Assembly (NCBI GenBank): GCA_020740775.1
Contig: JAHEWK010000007.1
Span: forward strand, 1,178,001-1,242,000
Length of the DNA stretch: 64,000 nt
Reading direction: 5' to 3'
Source of the DNA: Ilyonectria destructans
Taxonomy: Eukaryota; Ascomycota; Sordariomycetes; Hypocreales; Nectriaceae
Position numbers and translations under genes: made by a program. How positions within the stretch are numbered: position 1 is the first letter of the stretch; every line of letters starts with the position of its first letter. Positions 22,138 through 33,841 of this stretch are shown here, piece by piece. Under the pieces are notes generated by a model that was given only the letters and a program-made list of their open reading frames with translations, had not been told where the DNA came from and searched no databases.

Positions 22138-23097
22138 TTACTTCTCGGGAGTCCACTTGCCATCGTCGAAGGGAGTGCCCTCACCCTCATACTTGCCAGG
22201 GTGCCACGAGCCGTCATCCTCCCTCTTGTCACCATGGTATTTACCATCATCGAAAGGAGTGCCCTCACCCTCGTACTTGCCGGGGTGCCACGAGCCATCG
22301 TCCTCCCGCTTAGCCTTGTCTCCGTGGTACTTGCCATCGTCGAAAGGAGTGCCCTCACCCTCATACTTGCCCGGGTGCCACGAGCCGTCATCCTCTCTCT
22401 TGTCACCATGGTATTTACCATCATCGAACGGAGTGCCCTCACCCTCGTACTTGCCAGGGCGCCACGAACCATCATCCTCTCTCTTGGCCTTGCCGCCATG
22501 GTACTTCCCGTCGTCGAAAGGGGTACCCTCGCCTTCGTACTTGCCGGGGTGCCAGCTTCCATCGTCTTCCCTCTTCACCTTGCCGCCGTGGTACTTGCCA
22601 TCGTCGAAAGGAGTTCCCTCGCCCTCGTACTTGCCAGGGTGCCAGGAACCGTCATCCTCTCGCTTGGCCTTGCCGCCATGGTACTTTCCGTCGTCGAAAG
22701 GAGTTCCCTCACCCTCGTACTTGCCAGGGCGCCAGCTTCCATCATCGGCTCTCTTAGCCTTGCCGCCGTGGTACTTTCCGTCATCGAAAGGGGTACCCTC
22801 GCCTTCGTACTTCCCGGGGTGCCAGCTTCCATCATCGGCTCGCTTAGCCTTGCCGCCCCGGTACTTTCCATCGTTGAAAGGAGTGCCCTCACCCTCGTAC
22901 TTTCCGGGGTGCCATGAGCCGTCGTCTTCTCGCTTTGCCTTGTGGTCGTTTGTGCTAGGGTGCCACTTTCCATCGTCGAAGGGAGTGCCGTCGCCCTCAT
23001 ATTTGCCCGGAGCCCAAGAGCCATCGTCGTTGGGCTTGGCTGTGGGAAGGGCCAAAGCTGTCACAGCAAAGGCGAGGAGAGTGAAGGAGTAACGCAT
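22138..23097 (-). CDS. Secreted Kex2-processed repeat precursor (KEP)
   Basis: An intronless protein of 319 residues. A signal peptide (MRYSFTLLAFAVTALA, cleavage near residue 17-19) is followed by ten copies of a 26-30-residue unit: DDGSWHPGKYEGEGTPFDDG, then KYHGGKAKR plus E or A. Nine Lys-Arg pairs separate the units, so a Kex2 protease in the Golgi would release about ten near-identical peptides rich in Gly, Asp, Trp and Tyr. The first and last units have KW in place of KY. Units end in GGKAKR, GDKAKR or GDKR; the four C-terminal units alternate between the long and short forms. This layout matches fungal KEPs, a class that includes mating pheromones, repellent-like proteins and precursors of ustiloxin-type peptides. 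No UstYa-like (DUF3328) gene lies in the window, so peptide modification is not supported. The peptide's role is unknown. Confidence 0.9.
   Translation of the reverse strand: MRYSFTLLAFAVTALALPTAKPNDDGSWAPGKYEGDGTPFDDGKWHPSTNDHKAKREDDGSWHPGKYEGEGTPFNDGKYRGGKAKRADDGSWHPGKYEGEGTPFDDGKYHGGKAKRADDGSWRPGKYEGEGTPFDDGKYHGGKAKREDDGSWHPGKYEGEGTPFDDGKYHGGKVKREDDGSWHPGKYEGEGTPFDDGKYHGGKAKREDDGSWRPGKYEGEGTPFDDGKYHGDKREDDGSWHPGKYEGEGTPFDDGKYHGDKAKREDDGSWHPGKYEGEGTPFDDGKYHGDKREDDGSWHPGKYEGEGTPFDDGKWTPEK
22140..23035 (-). repeat. Tandem 78-102-bp coding repeats
   Basis: Ten in-frame tandem units encode the DDGSW...KR peptides. Most internal units are 84 or 90 bp and highly similar in DNA, which suggests recent duplication or gene conversion. 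Confidence 0.88.
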
Positions 23098-23301
23098 TTT
23101 GAGGGTTTTGATGGATGACTAGAAAAGATCGAATTTGAAGGTGCAGATTGTTGAATGAGCAGAGTGTTGTGGTTGAAGAGTTTGTTGTGTTGAAGTTGTT
23201 GTTAGGTGAGATGATGATGAGGAGTAGAGGATGTTGTTGATGATGTTGATGTTGTTGATGATAATGATAGAAACGAGAAGTAAGGATGAATACTTTGGTA
23301 T

Positions 23302-23309
23302 CTTATATA
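23302..23309 (-). promoter_or_regulatory. TATA box of the repeat-precursor gene
   Basis: TATATAAG on the minus strand lies about 205 bp before the ATG. Between them is a CAA/CT-rich leader of about 170 nt typical of strongly expressed fungal genes. Confidence 0.55.
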
Positions 23310-26300
23310 CTTCCAAGTCGTCACCAAAAGATAATCTGCTCACGAGAATAACCAGCTGTTAGACCTGCACTTCATGAGCCTTGGAAGCATGGCGCAGCTT
23401 GCAGCTCCGAATCCTTTTTTCAGTGTCTATTTTGATGGTATTGTGAAGGAAGTCTTACCATCCCGCTTAGCTTAGGTGCTGCATTTAGCAGAAGGTCGCC
23501 GAACTGCCTCGTATGCAGCTGTTGGTGCTATTTTCAGGGCTGCCAAGCAAGCCGCAGCAAGCTGGACTTCTCCAAATGGAGAAGCCAATGAGCCACGCCT
23601 ACAATCCCCCAGCTCAGTTAGCAAGGCGTCCAGTAGGTCAGCACTAGCTGCTGCACAACCTTTGGGCTTTCTTTTTATGTCGTGGTGGCTGAGCTCGGAT
23701 TACATTCCCGATCCCCTGTTAAAATCTCACCATCGTGCCGCATTGGGGCTAGGGTCGGCGATGCCAGAGCCCTCTCTCACAGAAATTGCAGCCAGTCTCG
23801 TGGCAATTGAGTGCTTAGCCACAATATTTGCCATGAGCTTAGATATGAGGTAAGACAAGTCGGCGATGGAGTGCGGTTTGTCTGACTGTACTGGAAGAAA
23901 TAATAGCATAATTTGCTCGTATTGATCATATCATGATGCTCGCCGAGGCAATCCAGAACACGCCATTCGGCGATTGATCAAAGACTTGCTCTCCAGTAGG
24001 GTTTCGGCGCGCTCTCGGCGCCACTGTGAGATAAATCTTGGAGGCCTACTTTTCGCGCCAGTGTTGGCCCAAAATAAAGGAGGAAAGGGGTCCTAGAGGG
24101 TATGTGTGCTCTGTTTCCCACGAGACAGTTCGGGTCCATCAGGTCGTCAATAATTTCATGGGCACCCCAACTTCACTTCAGACCTTTTTCACATTTAAAA
24201 CTTTACTCTTGCCTCAGACGGGCTAGAGCTAACTCACCCAGGCAGGCAGAAAGAAACTACAACTTGGACTACAATTTGCTAAACCTAGTATCTACAAGTA
24301 ACGTTGGCATTTTCTCATGGGATGAAGAGGATCATAAAGTAAGCAAAAAGCGGTGGACTAGATATAGGAAGCACTAAAAGAAGGCTTTCCTAATCTTAGA
24401 CACAGGTAAACCATTCACGATATTGATTCTTTCATTTCCGGGGGGTTGAAACGATGTTAATGTATTTCTTTATGTCATCCCACCACTCATGGGTGTGAGG
24501 AGAATTGCTTTCGTTTCCGTTGTCGCAGGTAAGAAGCCACTGTCTCAACAATGCTCTGCACTGCTGGCCATGAGGGGATCTAACGGTGGATGGATGTACT
24601 GGCTATCATTTAAATCGACTCCGGAACGAAATCCAAGTAAAATTAAGTATCCTGATGCTCCGGCAGCCGCCAGGAGTATAATCCACTTTGCCTTCCGAGT
24701 AAGGCGACCCTCTGTCCTTAATGCGGGTGTCTCTGGCCCACAAGCCGAGGCACCGAACCATGGGGCCGCCTCAAGACGGTGCTTGAAAAGCTCTACCAGC
24801 TCACTAGAAACCGTCAGGGCGAGGCCGAGAATCAGCTCCGCCATGCATCTACTGTCAATAGGCTCGACAATATCATCGTAGCAGGGGATATCAGTCTATT
24901 GTTCGATGTTTATCCAAACGCAAGCAAGACGACTCGTAAGGACAAGTCCCTCTTCAGCTGGGGCATATCTCGCCTGGAGCAATGGCTCTACCAGTCCATC
25001 GGCAGCTTACTTTGCCCTGAGTCAATAGAACATGGGCGATGATTGAGGATGGCTGTTGAACCGTACGGTCGCGCCCCTTGACCTCGGCAGTTGGTAAGCC
25101 GGTAGACCATCCCGAAAGTGTGAGCAAAATATATTTCAGCTCCAGGAGCTAGGCAAAGCTATTCCCGCATTTTTCTTGTCTAGAGACGTGGCTGGAGATA
25201 ATCGACTAATGTCTAGGATGATGGTGGAGAAGTTGTCGCTTCCATGGAGACAGGAGCTAAAGGTGGGAGCAGGTGCCAGATTCATCGCTCAGCTAACGGT
25301 GTTATTCACCCACAACTTCTCTCGTTAATTGCTATTACCTCCACACCCACTATTCGCATTTAACCGCTTCTCCAGCGTTATTACTTCCATGGCATCATGT
25401 AACCGCCAAGGAACACTCCGCGACCCCTGGGCCTACCTCGTAGCCGGGTATCAAGCTCATCTCGGTTTTGCTATGACAGGCTCAATTGAAATGGTGATCG
25501 ATCTCCCCGTACCGCACTAGGAGGACCACTGTGGCAATATTAAGCGCAAGCCTAGAATCGAACAAATTACTCCTTGTAATAACGTTACTGGTCGGAGTGG
25601 TTTTGGTGTGCAGTCTAGTCTAAAGGCTCATCCAGATCTCCCACTCATGGTCTGACAAGTACGAGATACGCCACAATTTCAAATAAGCCAATCTTAAGCA
25701 TAGATCAGATTAAGTGAAATATTACCCCCGCTTTAAATTATCGTCTTACAAGCGGGTTGCATGTGCTTGGCGACATAATGCAGCGAGTGCCACTGAACTA
25801 TCGTGATGGCTGTAGGGTAGACTGGGACAATTGATCACATCTTACGCGACAACTCCAGCGATCGCTTACTGCGATTACCGGGAATAGAATCTAGATGCAT
25901 GCCGCGGATCGTCATTTATGTATGCGTTAGAGCCTCATCATAACCATTGTCGACAACCTGTCCACTTTTACGCCAGGTAAAAGGCGATCATGTGGGGTCC
26001 CAAGTGCAACACACTCTGTCTCCATGTGGCATAACAAAAGAACTTTGGGTGATTTTATTGGCCGATGATCCCCAAATTTGAGATGTCTCCTCGTCGATCT
26101 CTTTCGTTAACTGCCGTGTCATCCCATTTCTCCTGTCAAGGTGTTCCAAAAATGCAAGAATCCTGGTGGTACTGATGTGGAGAAACCCAGGGACCGGGGT
26201 ACGCGAATGACGGGCAGAGGTTCCCCGTGGCTGCAACGGGCAACTCTTCAAAGTCACTGGCGAGGCGAAAGCGTTTAATATTTCTTATTCCAGTCATTAA

Positions 26301-27337
26301 TCCTAGTCGTCAATCCTGGCATCTCCTTCAACTCCCCGGACGACGACCGAAACTGGGACTCGCGGTGTGCATTAGCCGGCATCACGACCAACTGCAATTC
26401 GGAGCTGCAGCTTATTGGCCAGCAAATGGCCTGGTAACCGAAGTTCGGCAGCCACATTTCGGAACGACTTTCTATTGGCTGGGCCCTTCAGCCTCAAGAC
26501 CAACCAAATCCGGAATTACCGTCTATTGGTTGGAGTTCGAGTGTGACTTGGTGATGAGGGGACAGCTCTCCAATTCCCCAAGCGGTCGAAACCGAGGGTC
26601 CGTTGGCGTCGTGGCAGTAGAGCCGGGATCGAGACTTTTCGGTTCTGATGCTTTAGATCTCTGGTCGATCTGTGATGGTTCTAGAGCGGTTTTGGCTGTC
26701 GCTTGGGCCATATGGTGTGTCAATAGTCGTTGACTTGCTCGGGAGGGCTTCAGTCTTTGCGTCAATCGCAGACTCGTCATTCACATATAGCCGACATGCC
26801 TCCAATCTATACTGGATGCTTGAGGCGATTTATTGTAAAAAATCTATTCGGCTTTTTTTGCTTCAAGAAAGTTCGTAGATGGTAACTGTAGCAAGCCAAC
26901 TGGAGGGACCGGGATGACATTCCGTTGATAGCTCATGCAAACAGAAGCGCCAAGGTCTCGTGCGTCAGTCACTCCATGTCAAAGGCAAGCTCTCAAAGCG
27001 CAGGAAAGGAAATGTGTCAAGGTACGTATGTCCATTATTAGCTCTGCAATGTGGAGCGTTCCCTTGTGGTGGCCGACTTGACATCAGCCGTGGCGTACAA
27101 GGGGGTGGTGCTTAAACGTGCCTCTCTCGTGCATCGCCCAACTTGCCGCACGATTTACCGGCATTCCCCAACTGCCAAGAAGTCGTCTAACACCGACTAG
27201 GGGCAATTAATCCCGTCATATGATATCCTGGTCTTCTTCTTTAGGGGCTACAGTGCCTACACCTACCGAATTGGAAAGAACCCTGGTCATGAGAACTCTG
27301 GTTCCGAGCTCTGCTTGCTTCCGGGCCCACACAAGTT
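23310..27337. other. Gene-poor stretch of about 4 kb
   Basis: There are many short overlapping open frames but no family I recognise. A minus-strand frame at 24844-24545 begins MAELILGLALTVSSELVELF and has a possible membrane segment (WIILLAAAGASGYLILLGF); it could be a short remnant of a fungal protein, but I would not annotate it. A degenerate repeat near 26395-26535 is listed separately. This is consistent with an accessory, gene-decayed region. Confidence 0.45.
26395..26535 (+). repeat. Three degenerate repeats around TATTGG
   Basis: Three segments share the order ATTYCGGA, about 10 nt, then CTATTGGYYRG, at roughly 26395, 26456 and 26508. In one frame they read FGAAAYWPA, FGTTFYWLG and SGITVYWLE. 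They could be an eroded coding repeat, or inverted CCAAT boxes in a decayed region. Confidence 0.35.
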
Positions 27338-27413
27338 CCGGGGTTGTGGGGGAACCCCATGGGCCTCACAGCTTGCTTGCGTGACATCGGGCCACCTGAG
27401 TTCGTTTGCGGGG
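27338..27413 (+). promoter_or_regulatory. Three CreA-type sites upstream of the sugar transporter
   Basis: CCGGGG (27338-27343), GTGGGG (27346-27351) and GCGGGG (27408-27413) each fit SYGGRG, the binding consensus of the carbon-catabolite repressor CreA/CRE1. Their clustering 190-260 bp before a sugar transporter start suggests glucose repression. The sites are short and G-rich, so chance occurrence is possible. Confidence 0.45.
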
Positions 27414-27470
27414 AAACGGTCTAAAAAGTCGGCGAGTCAGGGTGTGTACCGACTTCGCGATGCGAGAAAA

Positions 27471-27476
27471 TATAAG
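27471..27476 (+). promoter_or_regulatory. TATA box of the sugar transporter
   Basis: TATAAG at about 130 bp before the ATG, following an A-run. Confidence 0.45.
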
Positions 27477-27599
27477 AAGCCAATGCGACCCTCGCCAAGT
27501 CGAGATCGCTACACCACAGCACCGGGATTCATCCATTGACCCCTACAGCCGTTCTTCTCAATTAACATACAACGGTAGCGACTCGCCCGTGCCGAGAAG

Positions 27600-29482
27600 A
27601 TGGGGAACACGGACGAGGCAAAGGCCAAAAATGAAGTCTCTCAGTTGGAGGACACTGGCGCTGCGGCCATCGACACGACGCCTGACCACGCCGAGGAGAA
27701 GCTGACGTTTCATGATTTCTGGGAGCATCGGCGCGTCTTGGGTTTCTGTAAGTCTCGCGGTGACGTTCTCGACTTTGTGCTGCGCTCTGAATCTAACCGA
27801 AACTCTCCTGCTAGGTTTCATCATCTATCTCCTCCCCATCAACTTCGGCTATGAGGTTTCCATGGTTGGAAAGCTCTTTGCCGTGACTCCCTTCGCGCAG
27901 CACTTCGGATACGAGGTCGACGGAGTTTGGGTCGTCAAGGCCACCGACCAGCAACTCGTCAACGCGGCCAGCACCATTGGCCTCTTCACTTCCGCCTTTG
28001 CAACCGGCATCATCAGCGACTACATTGGCCGAAAGAAGACTATCGTCATAGCCTGCTTTGTTTGTATCAGCGGCGTCATTCTCCAATACTTCAGCACCAC
28101 CATTTACATGATCTTTGGCGGCAAGCTCCTGTCAACCCTGGGCTTTGGTCTCGGCCACTCGCTTGGTCCTGTGTTTGTTGCCGAGCTTGCTCCGACCAAG
28201 ATGCGTGGTGTCTGCCTCGTCCTCATTGTAAGCCACTTCACTCCTAAATCTTAGGAGACTGAAATCTCACTATTTCTAGAATACCACGATTGTTCTAGGG
28301 CAATGGCTCAACTCGCTCGTCGTCTACTTTTGCAAGAACTACGAAGGCGACATGGCGTGGAGAATTCCCATCATCACCCAGGTCTGCCCCCCAGGCTTGC
28401 TGCTCCTCGCCCTCACATTCCTTCCCGAATCGCCGACTTGGCTGCTCATCAATGGCCGTCATGAAGAGGCTGCCAAGTCTTACCGTCGCTTCAACGGAGC
28501 AAACTTCGATGTCGATGCCGCTGTCGAGGTGGCCACCGTTGCCATTGCGAAGGAGGAAGACGCCAGGAAGGAACAGGAAGGCTCTAGCTGGTTGGAGTGC
28601 TTTAAGGGCACCAACCGCCGCAGGACGCTTATTATTGTGATGGTGTACATCTCGCAGCAGTTCATTGGCGTCAACTTCGTCAGTGGATATCTTACGTGAG
28701 TACCTCTGCTTTTCTCTGCTGGAGTTCCTCAGTCTCTAACAGAAAGATAGGTATTATTTCCGACTTGCGGGCGTCAACGACCCCCTTGCTCTTGGACAGA
28801 CAGCAAATGCCATTCAGCTTTTCGGTAACATTTGCTCGTGGCCGCTGGTGGATCGCCTTGGAAGACGACCTATGATTGTCGGCGGTTATACCATCATGTC
28901 CGGTCTGCTCCTCGTCATTGGCGGTGTCAGCACCATTGGCACTCCCTCTGCTCTCCTTGGAACTGTGGGTCTAATGTGCGTCTGGGGATGGTTGTATCAG
29001 GTACGATCAAGAGTGATTTTTCGCAAACTGGTTGAAGTTCGAACTAACGCTGTGTATAGGCAACTCTCGGCGCTGTCGCATATGCCATCGGAGGAGAGAC
29101 CGCCAGGTAGGCGTCAACACCCTTTCGTATTGGGTCTGTGCTTAGTGACTAATTCAACTCTAGTGTGCGCCTCCGACAAAAGACTTACAGTATCAACATC
29201 ATGGTTGCCACGGCCTTCTCGTGCCTGATTACCCAGGTGATGCCCTACCTGCTCAACACCGACCAGGCCAACCTCGGCGGCAAGATCAGCTTCGTCTTCT
29301 TCGGCTTGTCGGTCCCCGTGTTGATCTACCTCTACTTCTGTCTTCCCGAGCTCAAGGGCCGTAACTACGCCGAGGTCCAGGAGATGTTCGAGAACAAGGT
29401 GCCGGCGAGAAAGTTCAAGACTTACAAGTGCGATTCGGCATTGCTGGAGCACAGCGAGAAGAAGAAGGACCTGGAGCTGTGA
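27600..29482 (+). CDS. MFS sugar transporter (alpha-glucoside permease-like)
   Basis: A protein of 530 residues in six exons: 27600-27747, 27815-28227, 28280-28695, 28751-29000, 29060-29106 and 29164-29482. Twelve membrane helices can be traced. Sugar-porter signatures are present: DYIGRKKT after helix 2, the VAELAPTKMRG segment, PESPTWLL before the central loop, QQFIGVNFVSGY in helix 7, and DRLGRRP after helix 8. The segment GVCLVLINTTIVLGQWL resembles maltose and general alpha-glucoside:proton symporters of fungi. It would act at the plasma membrane. The substrate remains inference. CreA-type sites upstream suggest repression by glucose. Confidence 0.9.
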
Positions 29483-30040
29483 TTGGCAGGAGAAGCAACC
29501 AGTAGATGAACTAGTTAGTTGCTAGAGATAGTCAAAAATGCTTGGCCGAGACAAAGCCTAACTGCTAGTGGTGCAGCCCTACCTTCGCGAGCTTGTGTCA
29601 CATCAAGATGCTGCTGATTTTAGAGTGTTTCAAGCATATCAGCTTCGCCTCTGCTAGTTGTGATGACGTCACGACTCCTAGCTAGCTAACCCCTCTTAGA
29701 CGGCTACTATCGAGCTATTCTAGACCGAACTATAAGGTTTCGCCACATGGGTCTGCGCGTGGATGACCAATCCTGTACGACGATAGTGAAATGAATCCCC
29801 ACTGAAGCGGGGGATGCCGATTTCTGAAGCCGGTCTCCTGGCCGCCGCCTCGTTTTTATCGCTTCCTATCTTCCAAGGCCCATTCCGGACGAGTTCCAAG
29901 GGCGCAGAGGCAGGGTTGATCGACACGCTTCGTGGTTAGAGCTGTTCTTGCTCCGAGCCCCGGGGCGATTGAGATAGCCTCAGTCACTCAGTCAACCTGC
30001 CCGCACAAACCACGCACAAAGCGTGGCGATACAGTCCACC
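29483..30040. other. Intergenic region before the histidine kinase gene
   Basis: No gene is seen. Short inverted CTAG/GCTAG-rich segments occur near 29507-29525 and 29676-29690. Confidence 0.4.
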
Positions 30041-33000
30041 ATGAAGGTGAAGCCGCTGAAGCAGGTTTCCGAGGGCATCCGCGAACGGGAAACCTTTAGG
30101 TATGGTCCCTGCCTGCGCCGCCCGCGCCGTCACCCGTTTATCAGTTCCATGTCGCAGGTATTACTCGTCCCTGCTCCGTGTCGCGAAGTTCAACGACACC
30201 GGCCGATCGCTTCCGAGCTCCGAGCTGTCGACCTCGGACGACTCGATCCTTACTGCCCTCGCCCAGCTCGGAACCTGCCAGACGGGGACCGAACGGGCCC
30301 TCGTATCCCTCTTCGATGCCGACCGCCAATACATCATCGCCGAAGCCACGCCCTCAATATCTCTGCGTCCATCCCTCCCCAGCATCGACTGCTGCAAGCC
30401 GCTCGGGTCATGCGGTACCGCTATTCCTCGCAGCCACGGCGCGTGCGAAATACCGCTCCTCGGCACTCCCTCGGCGCATGAGATTACGGAAAACGAGGGC
30501 CATGATTCCACACAGCTTCCACTCACCTTTTCGGAAGACCTTACCGCCGACGCTCGGTTTTCTTCCAAACGCAACTGCCAGCCAGGCGGCGCGACCCGAT
30601 TCTACGCGGCAGTGCCGATCCGAACCCGACGAGGCATCAACATTGGCGTGTACTGTGTGATGAATTCGACGCCGGGGGGAAAATGGACTGACGAATACAC
30701 CCGCCGGCTGCGGGAGATATCGCAAACTATCATGGATCACCTCGAGGCGCAAAGACTGAAGGAGTCGAGCCGGCGAAGCGACCGCATGAACCAGGGCCTG
30801 GGATCCTTCATCGAGGGCAAGTCGACAATATCTGATCCGCGACTCGGTCGTGGGGATTCCTGCGAGCAGGAGGATGCTCTCACTCCGATGAAACAAGCAT
30901 CACAGCACAGACTGGAGCCCCAGACTATGGAAGCGCACGCCCCGACGACTGAAATTCCGACAGAATTTCCAGCAGAACCGTCTCGACATGAAGAGAGCCC
31001 GTCGACCAACTCTTCAACATGGGAAGACATGGGTGATGAGTCGGGGGATGCTGGGAATCCGACAGTTATCTTCTCCAAAGCCGCTAATATCATCCGGGAG
31101 TCGATTGACGTCGAAGGCTGTGTGTTCTTTGATGCCACAATGAGCTCATATCGCCTCCCAAGCACAGCACTTGGCACAGGTGAAACGCTGGACCGGTCTT
31201 CCTCGGGCAGCAGCCATGATGAACCTCTAGATTCTGATTCTGGCGAGGAACTTTGGCCTCGCTGTCAGCTACTTGGGTCTTCCACATCGGATTCTGTGAG
31301 CCTTGAACAAGGTGCTCCAGTACCACCAAGCCCGAGGGTGGCGGAGCAGTTCCTTGTCAAACTCCTTCGGCGCTACCCAAAGGGCAAGATCTTTAACTTT
31401 GGCGCCGACGGGGCACTGCAGTCTTCCGACTCATCCGAAGACGATGGGGGCTTTTTGTCATCCTCTCTCGCCAGCCCGCCACCATCACAGAAAGGCCCCG
31501 GAGATTTGGCCTCGCTCTCGTCCCGGCCCAGGCGCTCGAGGGACCCCTGGGCTAGGCAGCGGGAGGGAAGCGTCCTCCTCAAGGCATTCCCGGAGGCCCG
31601 AAGCGTGGCTTTCGTACCCATTTGGGACCCTAGGAAGGAACGGTGGTACGCGGGAGGCTTCATCTACACCAACACTCCGAGCCGCAATTTTTCCCTCCAA
31701 GAAGAGTTGAGCTACCTGATGATATTTGGGGTGCTTGCCATCGCCGAGGTCCTTCGCTTTAAAACTCTACTCGAAAACAAAGCAAAGTCCGACGCTCTAG
31801 GGTCGCTCTCACATGAGCTGCGCTCCCCTCTGCACGGAGTGTTGCTGAGTGCCGAGCTCTTGATGGACACTGATCTCAACGTGTTTCAGGGCAATGCGGC
31901 CCATACCATCGAAACATGCTCCCGAACACTCCTCGACACTATAGACCACCTTCTAGACTATTCTAAGATCAACAGCTTCGCAAAAGGGGACAATGCCTTT
32001 AAGAGCGGCCTAGCGCCCCCGGCAGCTGGCGCCCCAGTAGATTGGAGACACTTTGGCCAGAAGAGCTTGATTTGCAACTCTCGGCTTGACGGCCTCGTTG
32101 AGGAGGTCATGGAAAGCGTCTTCGCAGGCTTCCACTTCCAGCATTTGTCTGCCCAGCCACTCTCTGACGGACGACCAAGATCAAAAAGCAGCGACGCTAG
32201 AGCCAATCATTACGCGGACTTCCTACAGGCCAGAGAACAACTCGACCCCAAGTTGATCAACAGTCCAGAGCTGCAGTTAAACTTCGGACAAGTGTCAATA
32301 TTTCTCTCCGTCGATCCATCTCGCAACTGGTCTTATTACGTCCAGGTTGGAGCATTTCGCCGAATAATCATGAATCTTTTTGGTAATGCATTGAAATACA
32401 CTCACAAGGGCAGGATCACGGTATCACTTACGCAAGAAACAATGTCACTAAGGCAACGTAAAAAGGAGAGCGTTGTCAAAGTGACAGTGCAAGACACGGG
32501 AAGGGGCATTGGCGCCGACTTTCTCAAGCAGGGCCTCTTTAAACCCTTCAGTCAAGAAGACAACCTAGCGCCAGGGACAGGCTTAGGTCTCAGCCTGGTA
32601 AAGCAGATCACGTCCCAGTTGGGCGGTCAAATCTCGGTGGACAGCAAGGTTGGTGTTGGGACTACCGTCTCAGTTGCACTCCCCCTCGAGCAGGTGCCAC
32701 AACCATCAGGGGATGACCAATTTCTCTCAGAGGAGGACCAAGAATTTGACGCGCGAGTCCGCGATCTGAAAGGCCTACGAGTCCGAATGATGTACCCTGG
32801 CTATGGAGATGGAACGGGTCCGGACAGCCACAGAGACAAATTGGAAGGCGTATGCACTGGGTGGCTACACATGGAACTCGTGTCGGATGCAGGAGGCGGA
32901 GCGGTGGCGCCGGACCTCCTCATTTGGTCACAGGATGCGTTGCCAAAGAGTTCTAAGGAAATCGAGGCGCTGACTACGACTCCCAACATTGTCATATGTC

Positions 33001-33841
33001 CAAATTCCCTGGAAGCCTATTCTCAATCTCACTCTTTCGAGTCAGCTGGCCACACCGGAATCTTTGAGTTCCTTTCTCAACCGTAAGTTCCTCAACAACA
33101 CTTAATCCTGTGTTCTCTCACTAACACCAAACTAGTATTGGCCCTCGCAAGCTTTCAAAGACACTACTTCTCGCGTATAAGCGATGGACAGGGCTATCGA
33201 AGTCTCGGGGTCCTGGCACGGCAAGTCCGCCGGTCTTGGTCCAACGGCCGGCTGGACCCAACAGAACCCCGAGTTCATTTACTATACCTGACGTTAGCAA
33301 AGAGACGCTAGTGCGCGTACCATCAACGCCTGAGGATGAAAACGCGCCCAGCATGGAGGTCAAAGACGTTTCAATAGCCCCTCCTCCCGGAACTGAAACA
33401 TTGATAAACTCAGATTTGTGCGAAAGGCCCTCAGATCACGCGCTTCCCACCCCCCGGACACAATTCTTGCTTGTCGACGACAATCACATCAACTTGAAGC
33501 TATTATCGGCGTTCATGACTAAACTTGGTCACCAATATCAGACAGCGATGAACGGAAAGGAAGCTGTCACTTGCTTCGTCCAAAACCCACGTTCATACAC
33601 GTGCGTATTGATGGACATATCAATGCCAGTCATGGACGGCTTCGAGGCTACCAGGCGCATTCGGGCTTATGAGTGCCAAGAGGAGCTGGAACCTGTGTCC
33701 ATTATTGCGCTCTCCGGCCTAGCCTCGGAAGACGCACAACGAGAGGCGTTTGGCAGTGGAATGGATTTATTCCTCTCAAAGCCGGTGAAACTAAAATCTC
33801 TGGGGGCGTTACTTGAATCGAAGAGTCTTCTGAACGGTTAG
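30041..33841 (+). CDS. Hybrid histidine kinase with GAF and receiver domains
   Basis: A protein of 1229 residues in three exons: 30041-30099, 30158-33082 and 33136-33841. After SEGIRERETFRYY comes a GAF-like domain (DSILTALAQLGTCQTGTERALVSLFD to about residue 240), a long Ser-rich linker, and a second sensory stretch. The kinase core has SHELRSPLHG (phospho-His about residue 572), FGNALKYT (N-box, Asn about 763), DTGRGIG, FKPFSQ and GTGLGLS. The C-terminal receiver has VDDN, LMDISMPVMDG (phospho-Asp about 1155), ALSG and the SKPV lysine. All catalytic residues of a phosphorelay are present. There is no membrane segment, so it should be cytosolic and signal through an HPt protein, probably to a MAP kinase cascade. 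The stimulus is unknown. The initiator lies in a short first exon. Confidence 0.92.

Noticed and set aside
22140..23035. Regularly spaced repeats that could suggest a CRISPR-like array
   Set aside because: The units are contiguous, coding and in frame, without unique spacers, and the organism is a eukaryote.
22061..23092. A 343-codon plus-strand frame with SPSYLPGCHEPSSS repeats
   Set aside because: It is the antisense shadow of the secreted repeat precursor. The minus strand has the signal peptide, KR sites, TATA box and leader.
22138..23097. A ustiloxin-type (dikaritin) biosynthetic cluster around the repeat precursor
   Set aside because: No UstYa/DUF3328, tyrosinase or dedicated peptidase gene is visible in the window. 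The Kex2 layout alone does not show cyclisation.
24545..24844. A 99-codon minus-strand frame beginning MAELILGLALTVSSEL
   Set aside because: It looks protein-like, but has no supporting downstream exon or promoter and cannot be told from a remnant.
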